From NCBI RefSeq assembly GCF_037976325.1, contig NZ_CP150265.1:2165501-2229500 (forward strand): a stretch of DNA of 64,000 bases. The letters are read 5' to 3'. The stretch comes from Paenibacillus sp. FSL K6-3182 (GTDB lineage Bacteria; Bacillota; Bacilli; Paenibacillales; Paenibacillaceae). Of the stretch, positions 41,614 to 52,995 are shown one piece after another. The notes beneath the pieces are model-generated. The model was not told the origin of the DNA. It saw only the letters and a list, made by a program, of their open reading frames with translations, and did not search any database. Position 1 is the stretch's first letter. Every line of letters starts with the position of its first letter. The translations under genes and the position numbers were made by a program.

Positions 41614-41991
41614 TTTTAAACCTCCTACATATTTTTGTAACGAGCCTACTTAGTAAGCTCATTGCATTATAACAGATTCCAATTCGCTGTTGCGCCAAAT
41701 AAAATGATCAATTCATTGCGGCTTAGTGAACATTTGTTGAAGATCGTTTGATGCTTCCTATAAAAAACGCTTAGAAAGACTGGAAATCTGCGTATAAGTG
41801 CTAGCCTATGGCGAATAGACATAATTACAGTCTTGAGAGCGGTATATGGCTCGTATGCTTTACCGTTTGACGCGGCGGTTTGTCATCTAGGAGAAATCTC
41901 ATACTACACAAAGATTGCCGTATCTTTGTTCCAAAAGGAGGTGCACCTGTCATCGCATCCCGTTTCATTTCTTGCGGAGGACAGGAATCCA

Positions 41992-43332
41992 GTGATTGAC
42001 CCATTACCGACCAGCTTGTCTCTGCTGCTTATTTTTGTTTTTATCATGATGAACAGTTTTTTTGTTGCTGCCGAGTTTGCAATGGTGAAGGTAAGAGGAA
42101 GCCGCTTAGATACAATAATCGCAGATGGTGATTCGAGAGCGAAGCTTGCCTCTCATATGACAGGCAATTTAGATGCTTATTTATCTGCGTGCCAGCTTGG
42201 TATTACGCTTGCTTCGCTTGGCCTCGGATGGGTTGGCGGTCCAGCTATTGCAAATGTGATCAAGCCTGCTATGGCTTTCATCGGCATTCGCAGTGAATGG
42301 TTTGTTCATGCCTTTTCATTTTTGCTTGCCTTTATTCTCATTACGATGCTGCAAATAGTACTTGGAGAGCTGGCGCCAAAAACGATTGCAATCCGCAAAG
42401 CTGAATCCATTACGCGATTGACAGCGTTGCCGCTCGTTTGTTTTTATAAGCTTATTTTTCCCTTTATTTGGTTATTTAACGGGGTAGCCAATTTGCTTCT
42501 TAGAAAAATTGGAATTGAGCCTGTGACCGAGAAGGATTCGGCGCACACGGAGGATGAAATTCGGATTTTGATGAAGGAGAGCCACAAAAACGGTTTAATA
42601 GATAATATGGAGCTAACGCTTGTTGATAACATTTTTGATTTTGCCGAGACGAATGCGCGTGAAATTATGATTCCTCGAACAGAAATGATATGCCTGAATA
42701 CAAGCTGCACTTTAGCCGACAATAAAAAAATTGCGCTGGAGCAAATGCTGACGCGTTATCCGGTTTGTGAGAATGACAAGGACAATATCATTGGGTTCGT
42801 GCATATCAAGGATTTACTGAAGGACACGATGCACAATCTGCAGGATATAAGGCAAATTACGAGACCGATTACGACAGTACCCGAATCGATGCAAATTAGT
42901 ACACTGCTGAAGCTGATGCAAAAACGAAAGTCGCAAATTGCTATTTTGATTGACGAGTACGGCGGCACTTCCGGCTTAGTAACGCTGGAGGATATTATGG
43001 AGGAAATCGTCGGCGAGATTCAAGATGAATTTGACGAGGAACGAGAGCCTCTTGAGAAAAAAGACGACAATACCTACTCCATTAGTGGTCTCATGCTGAT
43101 CGAGGAAGTCAACAGCTTCTTCAATCTCGATATCGAAACGGATGATTATGATACAATCGGGGGCTGGATGTATTCCAAAATAAACATACCTCCTGTCAAC
43201 AATCAGCGTGTCGATTACGCTGGAGAATATGAATTCATTATTGAAGAGACGGATCATCTTCGGATCTCCAGGCTTCTGATTCGAAAGATTGGCGAGAGAA
43301 AAAAAGGACAGAACGGCCAATATTTTGGCTGA
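41992..43332 (+). CDS. CNNM/CorC-type hemolysin-family transporter
   Basis: Membrane protein with an N-terminal DUF21/CNNM domain (three to four helices in residues 5-190, with MNSFFVAAEFAMVKVRGSRL and GELAPKTIAIRKAE), a CBS pair (about 215-335, including AREIMIPRTEM and ILIDEYGGTSGLVTLEDIMEEIVGEI) and a C-terminal CorC/HlyC domain. The family moves or senses Mg2+ and other divalent cations. The GTG at 41992 with GGAGG eleven bases upstream gives 446 residues, the usual length; the longer frame from 41833 would add a stretch unlike the family. Confidence 0.87.
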   Translation: MIDPLPTSLSLLLIFVFIMMNSFFVAAEFAMVKVRGSRLDTIIADGDSRAKLASHMTGNLDAYLSACQLGITLASLGLGWVGGPAIANVIKPAMAFIGIRSEWFVHAFSFLLAFILITMLQIVLGELAPKTIAIRKAESITRLTALPLVCFYKLIFPFIWLFNGVANLLLRKIGIEPVTEKDSAHTEDEIRILMKESHKNGLIDNMELTLVDNIFDFAETNAREIMIPRTEMICLNTSCTLADNKKIALEQMLTRYPVCENDKDNIIGFVHIKDLLKDTMHNLQDIRQITRPITTVPESMQISTLLKLMQKRKSQIAILIDEYGGTSGLVTLEDIMEEIVGEIQDEFDEEREPLEKKDDNTYSISGLMLIEEVNSFFNLDIETDDYDTIGGWMYSKINIPPVNNQRVDYAGEYEFIIEETDHLRISRLLIRKIGERKKGQNGQYFG

Positions 43333-43355
43333 ACATGAACGTTTTGATCAAAAGA

Positions 43356-43403
43356 AAAGCTGCCTAATGCATCAATAGCGGATGCTTCAGGCAGCTTTTC
43401 GTG
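43356..43403. terminator. Terminator between the CNNM gene and mnmA
   Basis: AAAAGCTGCCTAATGCATC ... GGATGCTTCAGGCAGCTTTT, shared by the convergent genes. Confidence 0.88.
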
Positions 43404-43406
43404 TTG

Positions 43407-44570
<1,164 letters not shown>

Positions 44571-44640
44571 TTATTATTGTAACATAGGCTGCAAACTTTT
44601 TCATGAAGATGTCAACCTTTTTGCACACTCCGCCCGCTCG

Positions 44641-44654
44641 ATATGTTAACATAT
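44641..44654. promoter_or_regulatory. Palindrome ATATGTTAACATAT upstream of cymR
   Basis: A perfect 14-bp palindrome in the divergent mnmA/cymR region, about 90 bases before the cymR start. Possible operator, not matched to a known site. Confidence 0.4.
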
Positions 44655-44741
44655 AAGTGAAATGGGAATACAGAGAATTAACAACCAATGAGGAAGACAC
44701 AATCATAAATCAATACTAAAAACAATAAAAGAGGTGCCACT

Positions 44742-45161
44742 TTGAAAATATCGACGAAAGGCCGTTATGGCTTAACTATTATGATGGAGCTTGCGGCTAA
44801 ATTTGGTGAAGGCCCGACTTCGCTCAAAAGTATCGCTGAACGAAATCAGCTTTCCGAGCACTATTTGGAGCAATTAGTAGCACCCCTTAGAAATGCTGGT
44901 CTTGTGAAAAGTATTCGCGGAGCTTATGGCGGCTATATTTTATCGAAGGATCCGGAAACGATTACGTCTGGGGATATTATTCGAATTCTTGAAGGTCCGA
45001 TTTCACCTGTAGACTTTACAGAAGAAGACGATCCGGCTAAACGTCAGCTTTGGCTGCGCATTAGAGACAGTATTGCAGAAGTATTAGATTCGACTACGCT
45101 TGCAGATCTAATTAATTTCGAAGATGCTGGCAAACCTGATAGCTATATGTTCTATATTTAA
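44742..45161 (+). CDS. cymR: Rrf2-family regulator, CymR-like
   Basis: A 139-residue Rrf2 regulator with the N-terminal MKISTKGRYGLTIMMELA and the winged helix LKSIAERNQLSEHYLEQLVAPLRNAGLVKSIRGAYGGYILSKD. It lacks the three Cys residues that hold the Fe-S cluster of IscR, which fits CymR, the master repressor of cysteine metabolism that works with CysK. TTG start with GAGGTG upstream. Directly followed by the cysteine desulfurase gene, 12 bases apart. Confidence 0.92.
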   Translation: MKISTKGRYGLTIMMELAAKFGEGPTSLKSIAERNQLSEHYLEQLVAPLRNAGLVKSIRGAYGGYILSKDPETITSGDIIRILEGPISPVDFTEEDDPAKRQLWLRIRDSIAEVLDSTTLADLINFEDAGKPDSYMFYI

Positions 45162-45173
45162 GGAAGCCGACCT

Positions 45174-46328
45174 ATGACAAATCATTATTTTGATCATGCC
45201 GCCACTACACCTATGCATCCGAAAGTCATCCAAGCGATGCTTGAGGTAATGCAAGGCTCCGGCGGCAATTCGTCTAGTATGCATGCTTTTGGAAGAGCGG
45301 CCAAGCATCAGTTAAATCGATCACGAGATCTCATTTCAGCAGCAATTGGCTGCAAGCCGGGACAATTATTATTTACCTCAGGTGGAACGGAAAGCGATAA
45401 TGCCGCTCTAATTGGGGCTGCTAGAGCACAGCGTAAACGAGGCAAATCACATATTATAACTTCAGCGGGTGAACATCACGCTGTTCTTCATACATGCGAA
45501 TGGCTGGTTAAGGAAGAAGGTTTCTCCCTAACCGTACTACCTATTGATAGCTTTGGACGAACATCACCAGAGCTTGTTCAAGAAGCCATGACCCCGGAAA
45601 CAGGCCTTATTAGCATCATGCATGGAAATAACGAGGTTGGAACGATTCAGCCGATTGAAGAAATAGGGCGCATAGCTAGAGCTGGCGGTGCTGTTTTTCA
45701 TGTGGATGCAGTTCAAGCTTTGGGCTCATTCGAGTATAGGCTCAATGAGCTGCCAGTCGATTTGATGAGCTTCTCCGCCCATAAGATCAACGGTCCTCAA
45801 GGTGTTGGCGCACTTTATGTGGCTAACGGTACGCCGATTGACGCTCTTCAGCATGGTGGATCCCAAGAGAGAAAGCGGCGTGCAGGCACAGAAAATATTG
45901 CGGGGATCGTCGGGTTTGCTGCCGCAGTTGACATTTGTGTGAACGAGCGAGAAAATAAGCAACTTTTTATGGACGAGCTTCGTAAGAGATGGATAGAACT
46001 GCTTCACAACCATGTTGAAGTGCCTATCGTAATAAATGGCTCGGAGCAGCACTATTTGCCGCATATCGTAAATATCAGCTTTATTGGTGTCGATACGGAA
46101 ACGATGCTCATGAATTTGGATATGGAAGGTATCGCAGCAGCAAGCGGTTCTGCTTGTACCTCCGGCGCGCTTGAGCGGTCACATGTACTTCGAGCAATGC
46201 AATTGCCCGAGGAACAAATTAATTCTGCTGTAAGATTTAGCTTTGGTTTGGGGAATACTTTGGAGGAATTAGAAGATGCCGCACAAAAAGTTGGAACAAT
46301 CGTGAGGCGTATTCGTAATAACTACTAG
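45174..46328 (+). CDS. iscS: Cysteine desulfurase (NifS/IscS type)
   Basis: PLP enzyme that takes sulfur from cysteine for tRNA thiolation and Fe-S clusters. The PLP-binding Lys is in SFSAHKINGPQGVGALYV (about residue 203), the catalytic Cys in ASGSACTSGALERSHVL (about 329). HFDHAATTP-like start (NHYFDHAATTPMHPK) and GEHHAVLHTC are typical. The likely partner of MnmA in this cluster (YrvO in B. subtilis). Translated as part of a cymR-iscS-PRC-zinc ribbon transcript. Confidence 0.95.
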   Translation: MTNHYFDHAATTPMHPKVIQAMLEVMQGSGGNSSSMHAFGRAAKHQLNRSRDLISAAIGCKPGQLLFTSGGTESDNAALIGAARAQRKRGKSHIITSAGEHHAVLHTCEWLVKEEGFSLTVLPIDSFGRTSPELVQEAMTPETGLISIMHGNNEVGTIQPIEEIGRIARAGGAVFHVDAVQALGSFEYRLNELPVDLMSFSAHKINGPQGVGALYVANGTPIDALQHGGSQERKRRAGTENIAGIVGFAAAVDICVNERENKQLFMDELRKRWIELLHNHVEVPIVINGSEQHYLPHIVNISFIGVDTETMLMNLDMEGIAAASGSACTSGALERSHVLRAMQLPEEQINSAVRFSFGLGNTLEELEDAAQKVGTIVRRIRNNY

Positions 46329-46345
46329 GAGGACTCCAGCTAAGC

Positions 46346-46882
46346 GTGATCAAACTTCAACGGCTTATTGGACTACCCGTAATCGTTATCCATTCCGGCA
46401 AACTTGTTGGAACTGTCAAGGACGCCTGGTTCGATGAGCATTGGCAGCTGAAAGGGCTAATACTCGATTGTCCCAAGTGGTTTGCTTCCTCCGTAAAAAT
46501 AGTGGAGTGGACTCACGTGATATCTTGCGGAGAGGACACCGTTATTATAGCAAGTGAAGCGGCGATCGTTCGGATGAAGTCGAAGCAATTGCTACGTTCT
46601 TATGACACAGGATTAGTGAAATTAAAGGATCTGCCCGTCGTAACTGTACAAGGTATTCAACTTGGCAGAGTGTCGGATGTTTATTTTTACCCAAAAGAGG
46701 GTACACAAATAATAGGCTACGAGCTTACGGACGGTTTTGTTTCGGATCTGATGGAAGGGCGCAGATGGCTGAAGGCGCCGAGTGATCCGGATAGCGTATT
46801 ACTCGGGGAAGACGCGATTATTGTTCCTGCTGTCAGTGAAGCGGAATTGGAGCCTGTCGCAGCTTCCAATTTCAGAGGATAG
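46346..46882 (+). CDS. PRC-barrel domain protein
   Basis: A 178-residue protein with two PRC-barrel repeats: LIGLPVIVIHSGKLVGTVKDAWFDEHWQLKGLIL and LKDLPVVTVQGIQLGRVSDVYFYPKEGTQIIGYELTDG. PRC barrels occur in RimM and in YlmC/YmxH-type sporulation-associated proteins. GTG start; AGGAGG thirteen bases upstream. Role unknown here, but it stays behind the cysteine desulfurase gene in related genomes. Confidence 0.82.
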   Translation: MIKLQRLIGLPVIVIHSGKLVGTVKDAWFDEHWQLKGLILDCPKWFASSVKIVEWTHVISCGEDTVIIASEAAIVRMKSKQLLRSYDTGLVKLKDLPVVTVQGIQLGRVSDVYFYPKEGTQIIGYELTDGFVSDLMEGRRWLKAPSDPDSVLLGEDAIIVPAVSEAELEPVAASNFRG

Positions 46883-46895
46883 GGAGAAATGAAAG

Positions 46896-47093
46896 ATGAT
46901 GAGATGTCCGAATTGTAATTCGAAAGATATCGGAAAGATCGGTTCCCACCAGTTTTATTGCTGGGGCTGCTTCATTGAACTGACGGTTAACGGCGACAAA
47001 ATGTCGGTTTACCAAGTGGAAGAGGATGGCACGTTAAGCTCACTCGACGACTTGTTCTTTGAGGAAGAAATTACACAAGTTCACGTCAACTGA
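46896..47093 (+). CDS. Small zinc-ribbon-like protein
   Basis: A 65-residue protein with CPNCNSKDIGKIGSHQFYCWGC near the start, two CxxC pairs that should bind zinc, and an acidic tail (FFEEEITQVHV). No known function. GGGAGA upstream of the ATG; 13 bases after the PRC-barrel gene and followed by a terminator. Confidence 0.8.
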   Translation: MMRCPNCNSKDIGKIGSHQFYCWGCFIELTVNGDKMSVYQVEEDGTLSSLDDLFFEEEITQVHVN

Positions 47094-47114
47094 CGTGCGT
47101 TGCTATAAACTTGA

Positions 47115-47153
47115 ATATCAAAAGACGGTCTTTGGCCGTCTTTTTTTTGCTGT
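47115..47153 (+). terminator. Terminator of the cymR operon
   Basis: AAAAGACGGTC-tttg-GCCGTCTTTTTTT stem-loop. Confidence 0.9.
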
Positions 47154-47248
47154 TATAGGATGATTTAGGGCGCTTGTACATATACTGAACTAGTTCGGCT
47201 TGTCTTGCTAAGAGCGAAGCGGATAAAGAAAGTTCGGGGGTGAGGACG

Positions 47249-48319
47249 GTGGAGCGCTTTACGAAGAACCGTCTGTTTGTCTGGCTGGTTTACATCATTT
47301 TGGGTCTGCTTGCGATTTATCTTATGCTGCTTATAAAACCGCTTATTGTGAACGTATATGTGTTTGTAAAAGCCGTTTTTGCTCCATTTATAATCGCGAT
47401 GATAATTTCTTATGTGCTGAATCCGATCGTTACGATGCTGCATGACCGAAAGGTTCCTAGGACGATTGCCGTGCTGCTCATATATGCAGTGTTTTGTGCA
47501 GTCATTACGGTGATTCTCGTTAACTTGATTCCAATGTTCATCGAACAAGTACAGGAAATCAATCGTCATGTGCCTGAGCTTTCCATGCGTGCTCAAAATA
47601 TCGTCACGGACATTAACAACACTTCTTTTTTACCGGAGAGTATTCGAAGTGGGCTTAATAAGTCACTTTTGCATATGGAAAAAAAGCTGTCGGAGAGTTT
47701 GTTCAACTTTGTTAACAATATTGGGTCCATGTTAAATGCAGTGTTTATCGCGTTCATTATTCCGTTTCTCGCTTTCTACATATTAAAGGATTTTGATGTG
47801 TTTGAAAGAACGGTCATTACGTATGTACCCAAATCACATCGCAAAAATACGGTCAGGCTGCTTAAAGATATCGATACGGCACTTGGCAGCTATATTCGCG
47901 GACAGTTTTTGGTTTGTATTATCGTTGGCGTGCTTGCTTATTTCGGGTACCTGTTGATCGGCATGCCTTATGCGCTGCTCCTTGCCGGCATCGTTGCGAT
48001 AACGAATGTCATTCCGTATCTCGGTCCTTTTTTTGGAGCAGCACCTGCAATACTAATGGCATCTACGGTTTCCATTAAGATGGTCATCCTTGTCGCGATT
48101 ATCAACACCCTGTGCCAAATACTCGAAGGTAACGTAATCTCTCCACAAGTAGTTGGCCGTACTCTCCATATGCATCCCTTGTCGATCATTTTTGCATTGC
48201 TGGTCGGAGGGGAGATTGCAGGCATTGTTGGCATGATTTTGGCGGTTCCTATTTTTGCAGCCTGCAAAGTGATCATTCAGCATATGTTCGCCTACTACGT
48301 GCGAAGAAAGATTATTTGA
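47249..48319 (+). CDS. AI-2E family (YrrI-like) membrane transporter
   Basis: AI-2E/PerM family protein (356 residues) with about eight helices: FVWLVYIILGLLAIYLMLL near the start, the paired helices around FIIAMIISYVLNPIVTML, a soluble middle (about 105-160), and the conserved GIVAITNVIPYLGPFFGAAPAILMA and LVGGEIAGIVGMILAVPIFAACKVI segments. Some members move sodium ions and protons or small molecules; the substrate here is unknown. The GTG at 47249 has GGTGAGG just upstream. The gene sits directly before alaS, as yrrI does in B. subtilis. Confidence 0.86.
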   Translation: MERFTKNRLFVWLVYIILGLLAIYLMLLIKPLIVNVYVFVKAVFAPFIIAMIISYVLNPIVTMLHDRKVPRTIAVLLIYAVFCAVITVILVNLIPMFIEQVQEINRHVPELSMRAQNIVTDINNTSFLPESIRSGLNKSLLHMEKKLSESLFNFVNNIGSMLNAVFIAFIIPFLAFYILKDFDVFERTVITYVPKSHRKNTVRLLKDIDTALGSYIRGQFLVCIIVGVLAYFGYLLIGMPYALLLAGIVAITNVIPYLGPFFGAAPAILMASTVSIKMVILVAIINTLCQILEGNVISPQVVGRTLHMHPLSIIFALLVGGEIAGIVGMILAVPIFAACKVIIQHMFAYYVRRKII

Positions 48320-48344
48320 CAGGCGGATAGGCTGTGGCTATAAT
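48316..48344 (+). promoter_or_regulatory. Consensus SigA promoter of the alaS T-box leader
   Basis: TTGACA, 17 bases, TATAAT: both boxes perfect. The -35 overlaps the stop codon of the AI-2E gene. Confidence 0.9.
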
Positions 48345-48350
48345 TTTAAA

Positions 48351-48644
48351 ATAATCAAGTGTCAATTATAAGGGAATAAATCGTTGATGAAATGAAGTAA
48401 GCCAATGCCCGTTAGCCAGAGAGAAAGCTTCTTCGCATTTGCTTTTCGATAAGCAGCCGCGTCGGTTGAGAGAGCTTTTATAACGAAGAGTGGCCGAAAG
48501 CTATTTTCGGAGTGTGAATGAACTTCACCGGTTGGACCCGTTAATGTCTAATGAAGGCGATTGCTCTAGCTGTTTGCAGCGAGGCAATAACCAGGGTGGT
48601 ACCGCGATTCTATTCGTCCCTGTCAATGACAGGGGCTTTTTTTG
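48351..48644 (+). ncRNA. T-box riboswitch leader upstream of alaS
   Basis: T-box motif AACCAGGGTGGTACCGCG at 48589-48606 and terminator CCCTGTCA-ATGACAGGGG with seven T (48618-48643). Upstream stem regions (about 48400-48560) form the tRNA-reading part. Expected ligand tRNA-Ala from the downstream gene; specifier codon not assigned with confidence. Confidence 0.9.
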
Positions 48645-48674
48645 TGTTTTATCATTTGAAGGGGGCTCATCCTA

Positions 48675-51308
48675 ATGAAAGCTAGTGAAATTCGTGCAAA
48701 ATGGCTTGCATTTTTTGAAAGCAAAGGCCACAAAATTGAACCAAGTGCATCGCTTGTACCGCATAATGACCCGTCCTTGCTATGGATTAATGCAGGTATG
48801 GCGCCGCTAAAGGCTTATTTTGACGGACGCATCGTTCCAGAAAACCCGCGTATTACGAATTCACAGAAGTGCATTCGTACGAATGATATCGAAAACGTAG
48901 GCAAAACCCGCCGTCATCATACGTTTTTTGAGATGTTGGGCAATTTCTCGATCGGTGATTACTTCAAGGAAGAAGCTATTACTTGGGCATGGGAGTTTCT
49001 GACTGAGCCAAAATGGATTGGTTTTGATCCTAATCGCTTGTCGGTAACGGTATATCCAGAAGATGTAGAAGCATTCGAGTTCTGGAATACGAAAATTGGC
49101 CTTCCTGCTGAACGAATTTATAAGCTGGAAGAAAATTTTTGGGATATTGGAGAGGGCCCTTGCGGACCTTGTACTGAAATTTTCTATGACCGCGGTGACA
49201 AATATGGCGATCTTTCGGACCCAGAATGCTGGCCAGGCGGTGAGAACGAGCGTTTCCTAGAAGTTTGGAACGTTGTATTCTCACAATTCAATCATAATAA
49301 AGACGGCAGCTACACGCCGCTTCCAATCAAAAACATCGATACAGGCGCAGGACTTGAGCGTTTTGCTTCTATTTTGCAAGATGTGGATTCGAACTTTGAT
49401 ACGGATTTATTCCGTCCCATTATCGACCGCACTTGTGAAATTGCGAAAGTAAGCTACAAAGTGAATGAAGAGCATGATGTTGCGCTTAAAGTTATTGCCG
49501 ATCATATTCGTACAGTAGCGTTCGCAGTAGGTGATGGCGTAATGCCATCTAACGAAGGCCGTGGCTACATCATTCGCCGTTTGCTTCGCAGAGCTGTTCG
49601 TTACGGAAAAACAATCGGAATCGACCGTCCGTTTTTGCATGAGCTGACTTCAATTGTTGGCGAGGTTATGGGCGTTTATTATCCAGAGGTTGTAGAAAAA
49701 CGTGAATTTATCGAGCGGGTTATCCGTACGGAAGAAGAGCGTTTCCATGAGACATTGTCCGATGGACTAGCTATGCTGTCTGATCTGGTAGCTGCTGGTA
49801 CGAAAGCTGGCCAAAAAGAGATTAATGGCGATGATGCATTCCGCTTGTATGATACTTACGGCTTTCCTTTCGATCTGACGGAGGACTTTGCTTCAGAAAA
49901 TGGAATGACGGTTGATCGTGCTGGATTCGACGAAGCGATGGAAGCACAGCGCGACCGTGCCCGCGCAGCTCGCCAAGATACTGGAAGCATGAAGGTTCAA
50001 GGCGGACCGCTCGGCGATTTCACGGTTAAAAGTGAGTTTGTTGGCTATAATGAACTGGTAACTGAGTCCAAAATCATTGCCATCGTTCATGAGGATCTGT
50101 TGGGTGAATCGGCTCCAGAAGGAAGCAAAGTCGTTGTGATATTGGATCGCACACCTTTCTATGCAGAAAGCGGCGGACAAATCGGAGATACAGGAACGAT
50201 TACGGGCAATGGCTTTACGCTTCAGGTTGAAGAAGTAACTAAAGCACCGCACGGTCAAAGCGTCCATCATGCTGTTGTTACCTCAGGTACTGCTCGTACA
50301 GGTGAAGCAGTAGAGGCGAGCGTTGCTAGAGCTGTGCGCGATGACATTATCAAAAACCATACGGCAACGCATTTGCTTCATAAAGCGCTCAAAGAAGTGC
50401 TTGGCGATCATGTCAATCAAGCGGGCTCTTCGGTAGAGGCTGAACGCCTGCGCTTTGACTTCTCGCACTTTGGCAGTATAACTGCTGAAGAGCTAGTAAC
50501 GATTGAACGCCGCGTCAATGAGCAAATTTGGCTTGGAACTCCAGTATCCATCGAAACGAAATCATTGAATGAAGCTAAAGCGATGGGCGCGATGGCGTTG
50601 TTCGGCGAGAAATACGGCGATGAGGTTCGTGTGGTTCAAGTTGGCAGCTATAGCTTGGAGCTATGCGGAGGCTGTCATGTAAGCAATACATCGCAAATCG
50701 GATTGTTCAAGCTGTTAAGCGAAAGCGGTATTGGGTCGGGTGTTCGAAGAATTGAAGCCGTTACGGGTAAACATGCGTATAACTATTTAGATGGTCAGCT
50801 TGACCTGCTTAAGCAATCGGCTGCACTTCTGAAATCAAATGCAAATGATGTGCCAAAACGGATTGAAGCATTGTTCGGTCAAGTGAAGGAGTTCTCTCGC
50901 GAGAATGAATCCCTTCAAGCGAAGCTGAGCCGGATCGAAGCAGGATCACTTGAGCAAAACGCGAAAATAGTGAATGGCATCACTGTCCTTTGCGCAAAAG
51001 TGAATGCTCCTTCAATGGACGCGCTTCGCGGCATAGTTGATGAATTGAAGCTGAAGCTGGAGTCAAGTGTTATCGTGCTTGGTGCGATTTCGGATGACAA
51101 AGTGAACCTTGCAGCTGCCGTTTCTGCAGATTTAATTAAAAAAGGTTTCCATGCGGGCAAAATTGTAAAAGAAGCTGCAATTCATTGCGGCGGCAGCGGC
51201 GGCGGACGCCCAGATATGGCGCAAGCAGGCGGAAAAGACACAACGAAGTTGGATGAAGCGTTGAAACTTACAGAAGAACTAGTTCTTAATCAAACAAATG
51301 TGATATGA
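48675..51308 (+). CDS. alaS: Alanyl-tRNA synthetase
   Basis: Class II synthetase of 877 residues. N-terminal catalytic core ([57 protein letters not shown]), editing domain with the zinc-binding HTATHLLH and CGGCHVSNT groups that clear Ser and Gly, and the C-terminal DHHA1/C-Ala domain ending [15 protein letters not shown]. Length is normal. GGGGG lies upstream of the ATG. Regulated by the T-box leader. Confidence 0.97.
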   Translation: MKASEIRAKWLAFFESKGHKIEPSASLVPHNDPSLLWINAGMAPLKAYFDGRIVPENPRITNSQKCIRTNDIENVGKTRRHHTFFEMLGNFSIGDYFKEEAITWAWEFLTEPKWIGFDPNRLSVTVYPEDVEAFEFWNTKIGLPAERIYKLEENFWDIGEGPCGPCTEIFYDRGDKYGDLSDPECWPGGENERFLEVWNVVFSQFNHNKDGSYTPLPIKNIDTGAGLERFASILQDVDSNFDTDLFRPIIDRTCEIAKVSYKVNEEHDVALKVIADHIRTVAFAVGDGVMPSNEGRGYIIRRLLRRAVRYGKTIGIDRPFLHELTSIVGEVMGVYYPEVVEKREFIERVIRTEEERFHETLSDGLAMLSDLVAAGTKAGQKEINGDDAFRLYDTYGFPFDLTEDFASENGMTVDRAGFDEAMEAQRDRARAARQDTGSMKVQGGPLGDFTVKSEFVGYNELVTESKIIAIVHEDLLGESAPEGSKVVVILDRTPFYAESGGQIGDTGTITGNGFTLQVEEVTKAPHGQSVHHAVVTSGTARTGEAVEASVARAVRDDIIKNHTATHLLHKALKEVLGDHVNQAGSSVEAERLRFDFSHFGSITAEELVTIERRVNEQIWLGTPVSIETKSLNEAKAMGAMALFGEKYGDEVRVVQVGSYSLELCGGCHVSNTSQIGLFKLLSESGIGSGVRRIEAVTGKHAYNYLDGQLDLLKQSAALLKSNANDVPKRIEALFGQVKEFSRENESLQAKLSRIEAGSLEQNAKIVNGITVLCAKVNAPSMDALRGIVDELKLKLESSVIVLGAISDDKVNLAAAVSADLIKKGFHAGKIVKEAAIHCGGSGGGRPDMAQAGGKDTTKLDEALKLTEELVLNQTNVI

Positions 51309-51358
51309 TATGAGTGTATATCTCATTGAAATGCGGTTTGGAAAGCGAGGTGCTGGCG

Positions 51359-51625
51359 ATGAGTTCCATGGACAAAACAATGAAATTTAACGTGAAGGCG
51401 GAGGGGGTTGAATCTTCTCAAGACATTCTGCTATCCGTGCATGAAGCGCTTCTAGAGAAAGAGTATAATCCGATTAACCAGATCGTTGGGTATTTGCTGT
51501 CCGGAGATCCCGCGTATATTCCGCGGCATAACAACGCCAGGAGTTTAATTCGCAAGAAGGAACGAGACGAATTAATCGAAGAGCTTGTCCGGTTTTATCT
51601 AAACCATAAGAAACAACAAGCGTAA
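51359..51625 (+). CDS. ireB: IreB-family regulatory phosphoprotein
   Basis: An 88-residue protein of the DUF965 family. In Enterococcus IreB is phosphorylated by the PASTA kinase IreK and lowers cephalosporin resistance. Family motifs: [52 protein letters not shown]. The ATG at 51359 follows GCGAGGTG; the longer frame from 51314 has no site. The alaS-ireB-ruvX order is conserved. Confidence 0.94.
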   Translation: MSSMDKTMKFNVKAEGVESSQDILLSVHEALLEKEYNPINQIVGYLLSGDPAYIPRHNNARSLIRKKERDELIEELVRFYLNHKKQQA

Positions 51626-51746
51626 ACGGCTAAAGCCCCCCTTAGGAGGCTTAGCTATCGTTTCGCAGAGAAATATAAGCAGTTTATAAGCAGATAAACT
51701 TATAAATTCTTATATTTTAACTAATGAGGCAGGAGCCGGACAAGAC

Positions 51747-52163
51747 ATGAGATTGATGGGACTTGATTACGGTGACCGCAACATAGGAGTTGCTGTCAGC
51801 GACGCTTTTCGTTGGACCGCGCAAGGAACTGGTGTTATTGAACGAAGGCGAGACCATAGTGAGTTTGACCGTATTGCCGATCTGGTTAAGGAGCATGAGG
51901 TTAGTGAAATTGTTGTTGGTCTTCCAAAAAACATGAATGGCACCATCGGTCCACGTGGAGAAATTTGTATAGAATTCGCAGAACAGATTAAGCAGAAACT
52001 AAACATACCTGTTCACCTTTGGGACGAAAGGCTGACAACGGTAGCTGCCGAACGAACGCTTATTGAAGCGGACGTCAGCCGGAAGAAGCGAAAGCTTGTA
52101 ATAGACAAAATGGCGGCAACGCTTATTTTGCAAAATTATCTCGATTCTAAAGCGAAAAGGTGA
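51747..52163 (+). CDS. ruvX: Holliday junction resolvase-like RuvX (YqgF)
   Basis: A 138-residue RNase H-fold protein linked to pre-16S rRNA processing. MRLMGLDYGDRNIGVAVSD at the start holds the first catalytic Asp, EIVVGLPKNMNGTIGPR the central motif, and LWDERLTTVAAER the second acidic motif; the end has DKMAATLILQNYLD. The stop overlaps the region of the next gene's ribosome site. Confidence 0.95.
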   Translation: MRLMGLDYGDRNIGVAVSDAFRWTAQGTGVIERRRDHSEFDRIADLVKEHEVSEIVVGLPKNMNGTIGPRGEICIEFAEQIKQKLNIPVHLWDERLTTVAAERTLIEADVSRKKRKLVIDKMAATLILQNYLDSKAKR

Positions 52164-52171
52164 GGGTAAAC

Positions 52172-52468
52172 ATGACAAATGAAGAGTTGGAATTCGAAGA
52201 GCCGGAAATTATTTATATCCCGGATGAAGAAGGAAACGAAGAGGAATTCGAAGTCATCATGAAATTTGAAGTTGATGGTTCCGATCAGAAATATATGATG
52301 GTAGTTCCGCTTCATGGAGAAAATGACGAGGAAGATGAAGTATATGCTTTCCGTTATGAAGAAGAAGGCGATGACCTGAAGCTGTATACCATTGAAGATG
52401 AAGAAGAATGGAATATGGTTGAGGAAACGTTCAACACTCTCCTTGGTGAGATGGAGGAAGAAAATTAA
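52172..52468 (+). CDS. DUF1292 domain protein 1 (YrzB-like)
   Basis: A 98-residue, strongly acidic protein (runs such as EEFEVIMKFEVDGSDQKYMMVVPL and EDEVYAFRYEEEGDDLKLYTIEDEEEWNMVEETF), diagnostic of DUF1292. Function unknown; the gene always accompanies ruvX in Firmicutes. The ATG at 52172 has GGTGAGGG upstream; a GTG twelve bases earlier overlaps that site. Its last base is the first base of the next gene's ATG. Confidence 0.92.
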   Translation: MTNEELEFEEPEIIYIPDEEGNEEEFEVIMKFEVDGSDQKYMMVVPLHGENDEEDEVYAFRYEEEGDDLKLYTIEDEEEWNMVEETFNTLLGEMEEEN

Positions 52469-52779
52469 TGTCCGGCACAGAGCATGAAGCACCTAAGAAG
52501 CTGAATACGCTACGAGCGGCATTCGGCAATGAAATTGAGCTTGAAGCAGATGACGGCAGCGTAGAGGTATACGATATTAAAGCTGAGTTTCAGCTAGGGG
52601 ATCGCATTTATGCAGCCCTGCAATCGGATCCGATGCGTGGCGAGGATGATGTTGAGCTATTCCGCGTCATTCAAGTCGATGGTGAACCGCAGTTGGAAAA
52701 CATTGAAAACGATGAAGAGTGGGAAGCTGCATCAGAAGCGTACGATGATTTATTGTTTGCTACTGACGAGCGTCCATAA
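52468..52779 (+). CDS. DUF1292 domain protein 2
   Basis: A second, diverged DUF1292 protein (103 residues): IELEADDGSVEVYDIKAEFQLGDRIYAALQ, DVELFRVIQVDGEPQLENIENDEEWEAASEAYDDLLF. Together with the preceding gene it looks like a tandem duplication; the start and stop overlap (TAATG) implies coupled translation. Acidic; function unknown. Confidence 0.9.
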   Translation: MSGTEHEAPKKLNTLRAAFGNEIELEADDGSVEVYDIKAEFQLGDRIYAALQSDPMRGEDDVELFRVIQVDGEPQLENIENDEEWEAASEAYDDLLFATDERP

Positions 52780-52808
52780 AACGTCGTGTAATGTATATGC
52801 ATCTAACG

Positions 52809-52839
52809 AGAGAGCGGCCAATAACCGCTCTTTTGTTCC
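52809..52839 (+). terminator. Terminator after the DUF1292 pair
   Basis: AGAGCGG-ccaata-CCGCTCTTTTG stem-loop. Confidence 0.85.
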
Positions 52840-52995
52840 ATGTTTAGCGTTAATTACTCAAACATGCGGTAGTAATTCACTTCATTAACCTGTTTAACAG
52901 CATTTTCAGCTGAGCCACCATAGGATGGTCTCAGCCATTTCGCCTGCGCAAATCGATATACCGGAAATGATGCATTATAAAAAGGGGGTCTAATT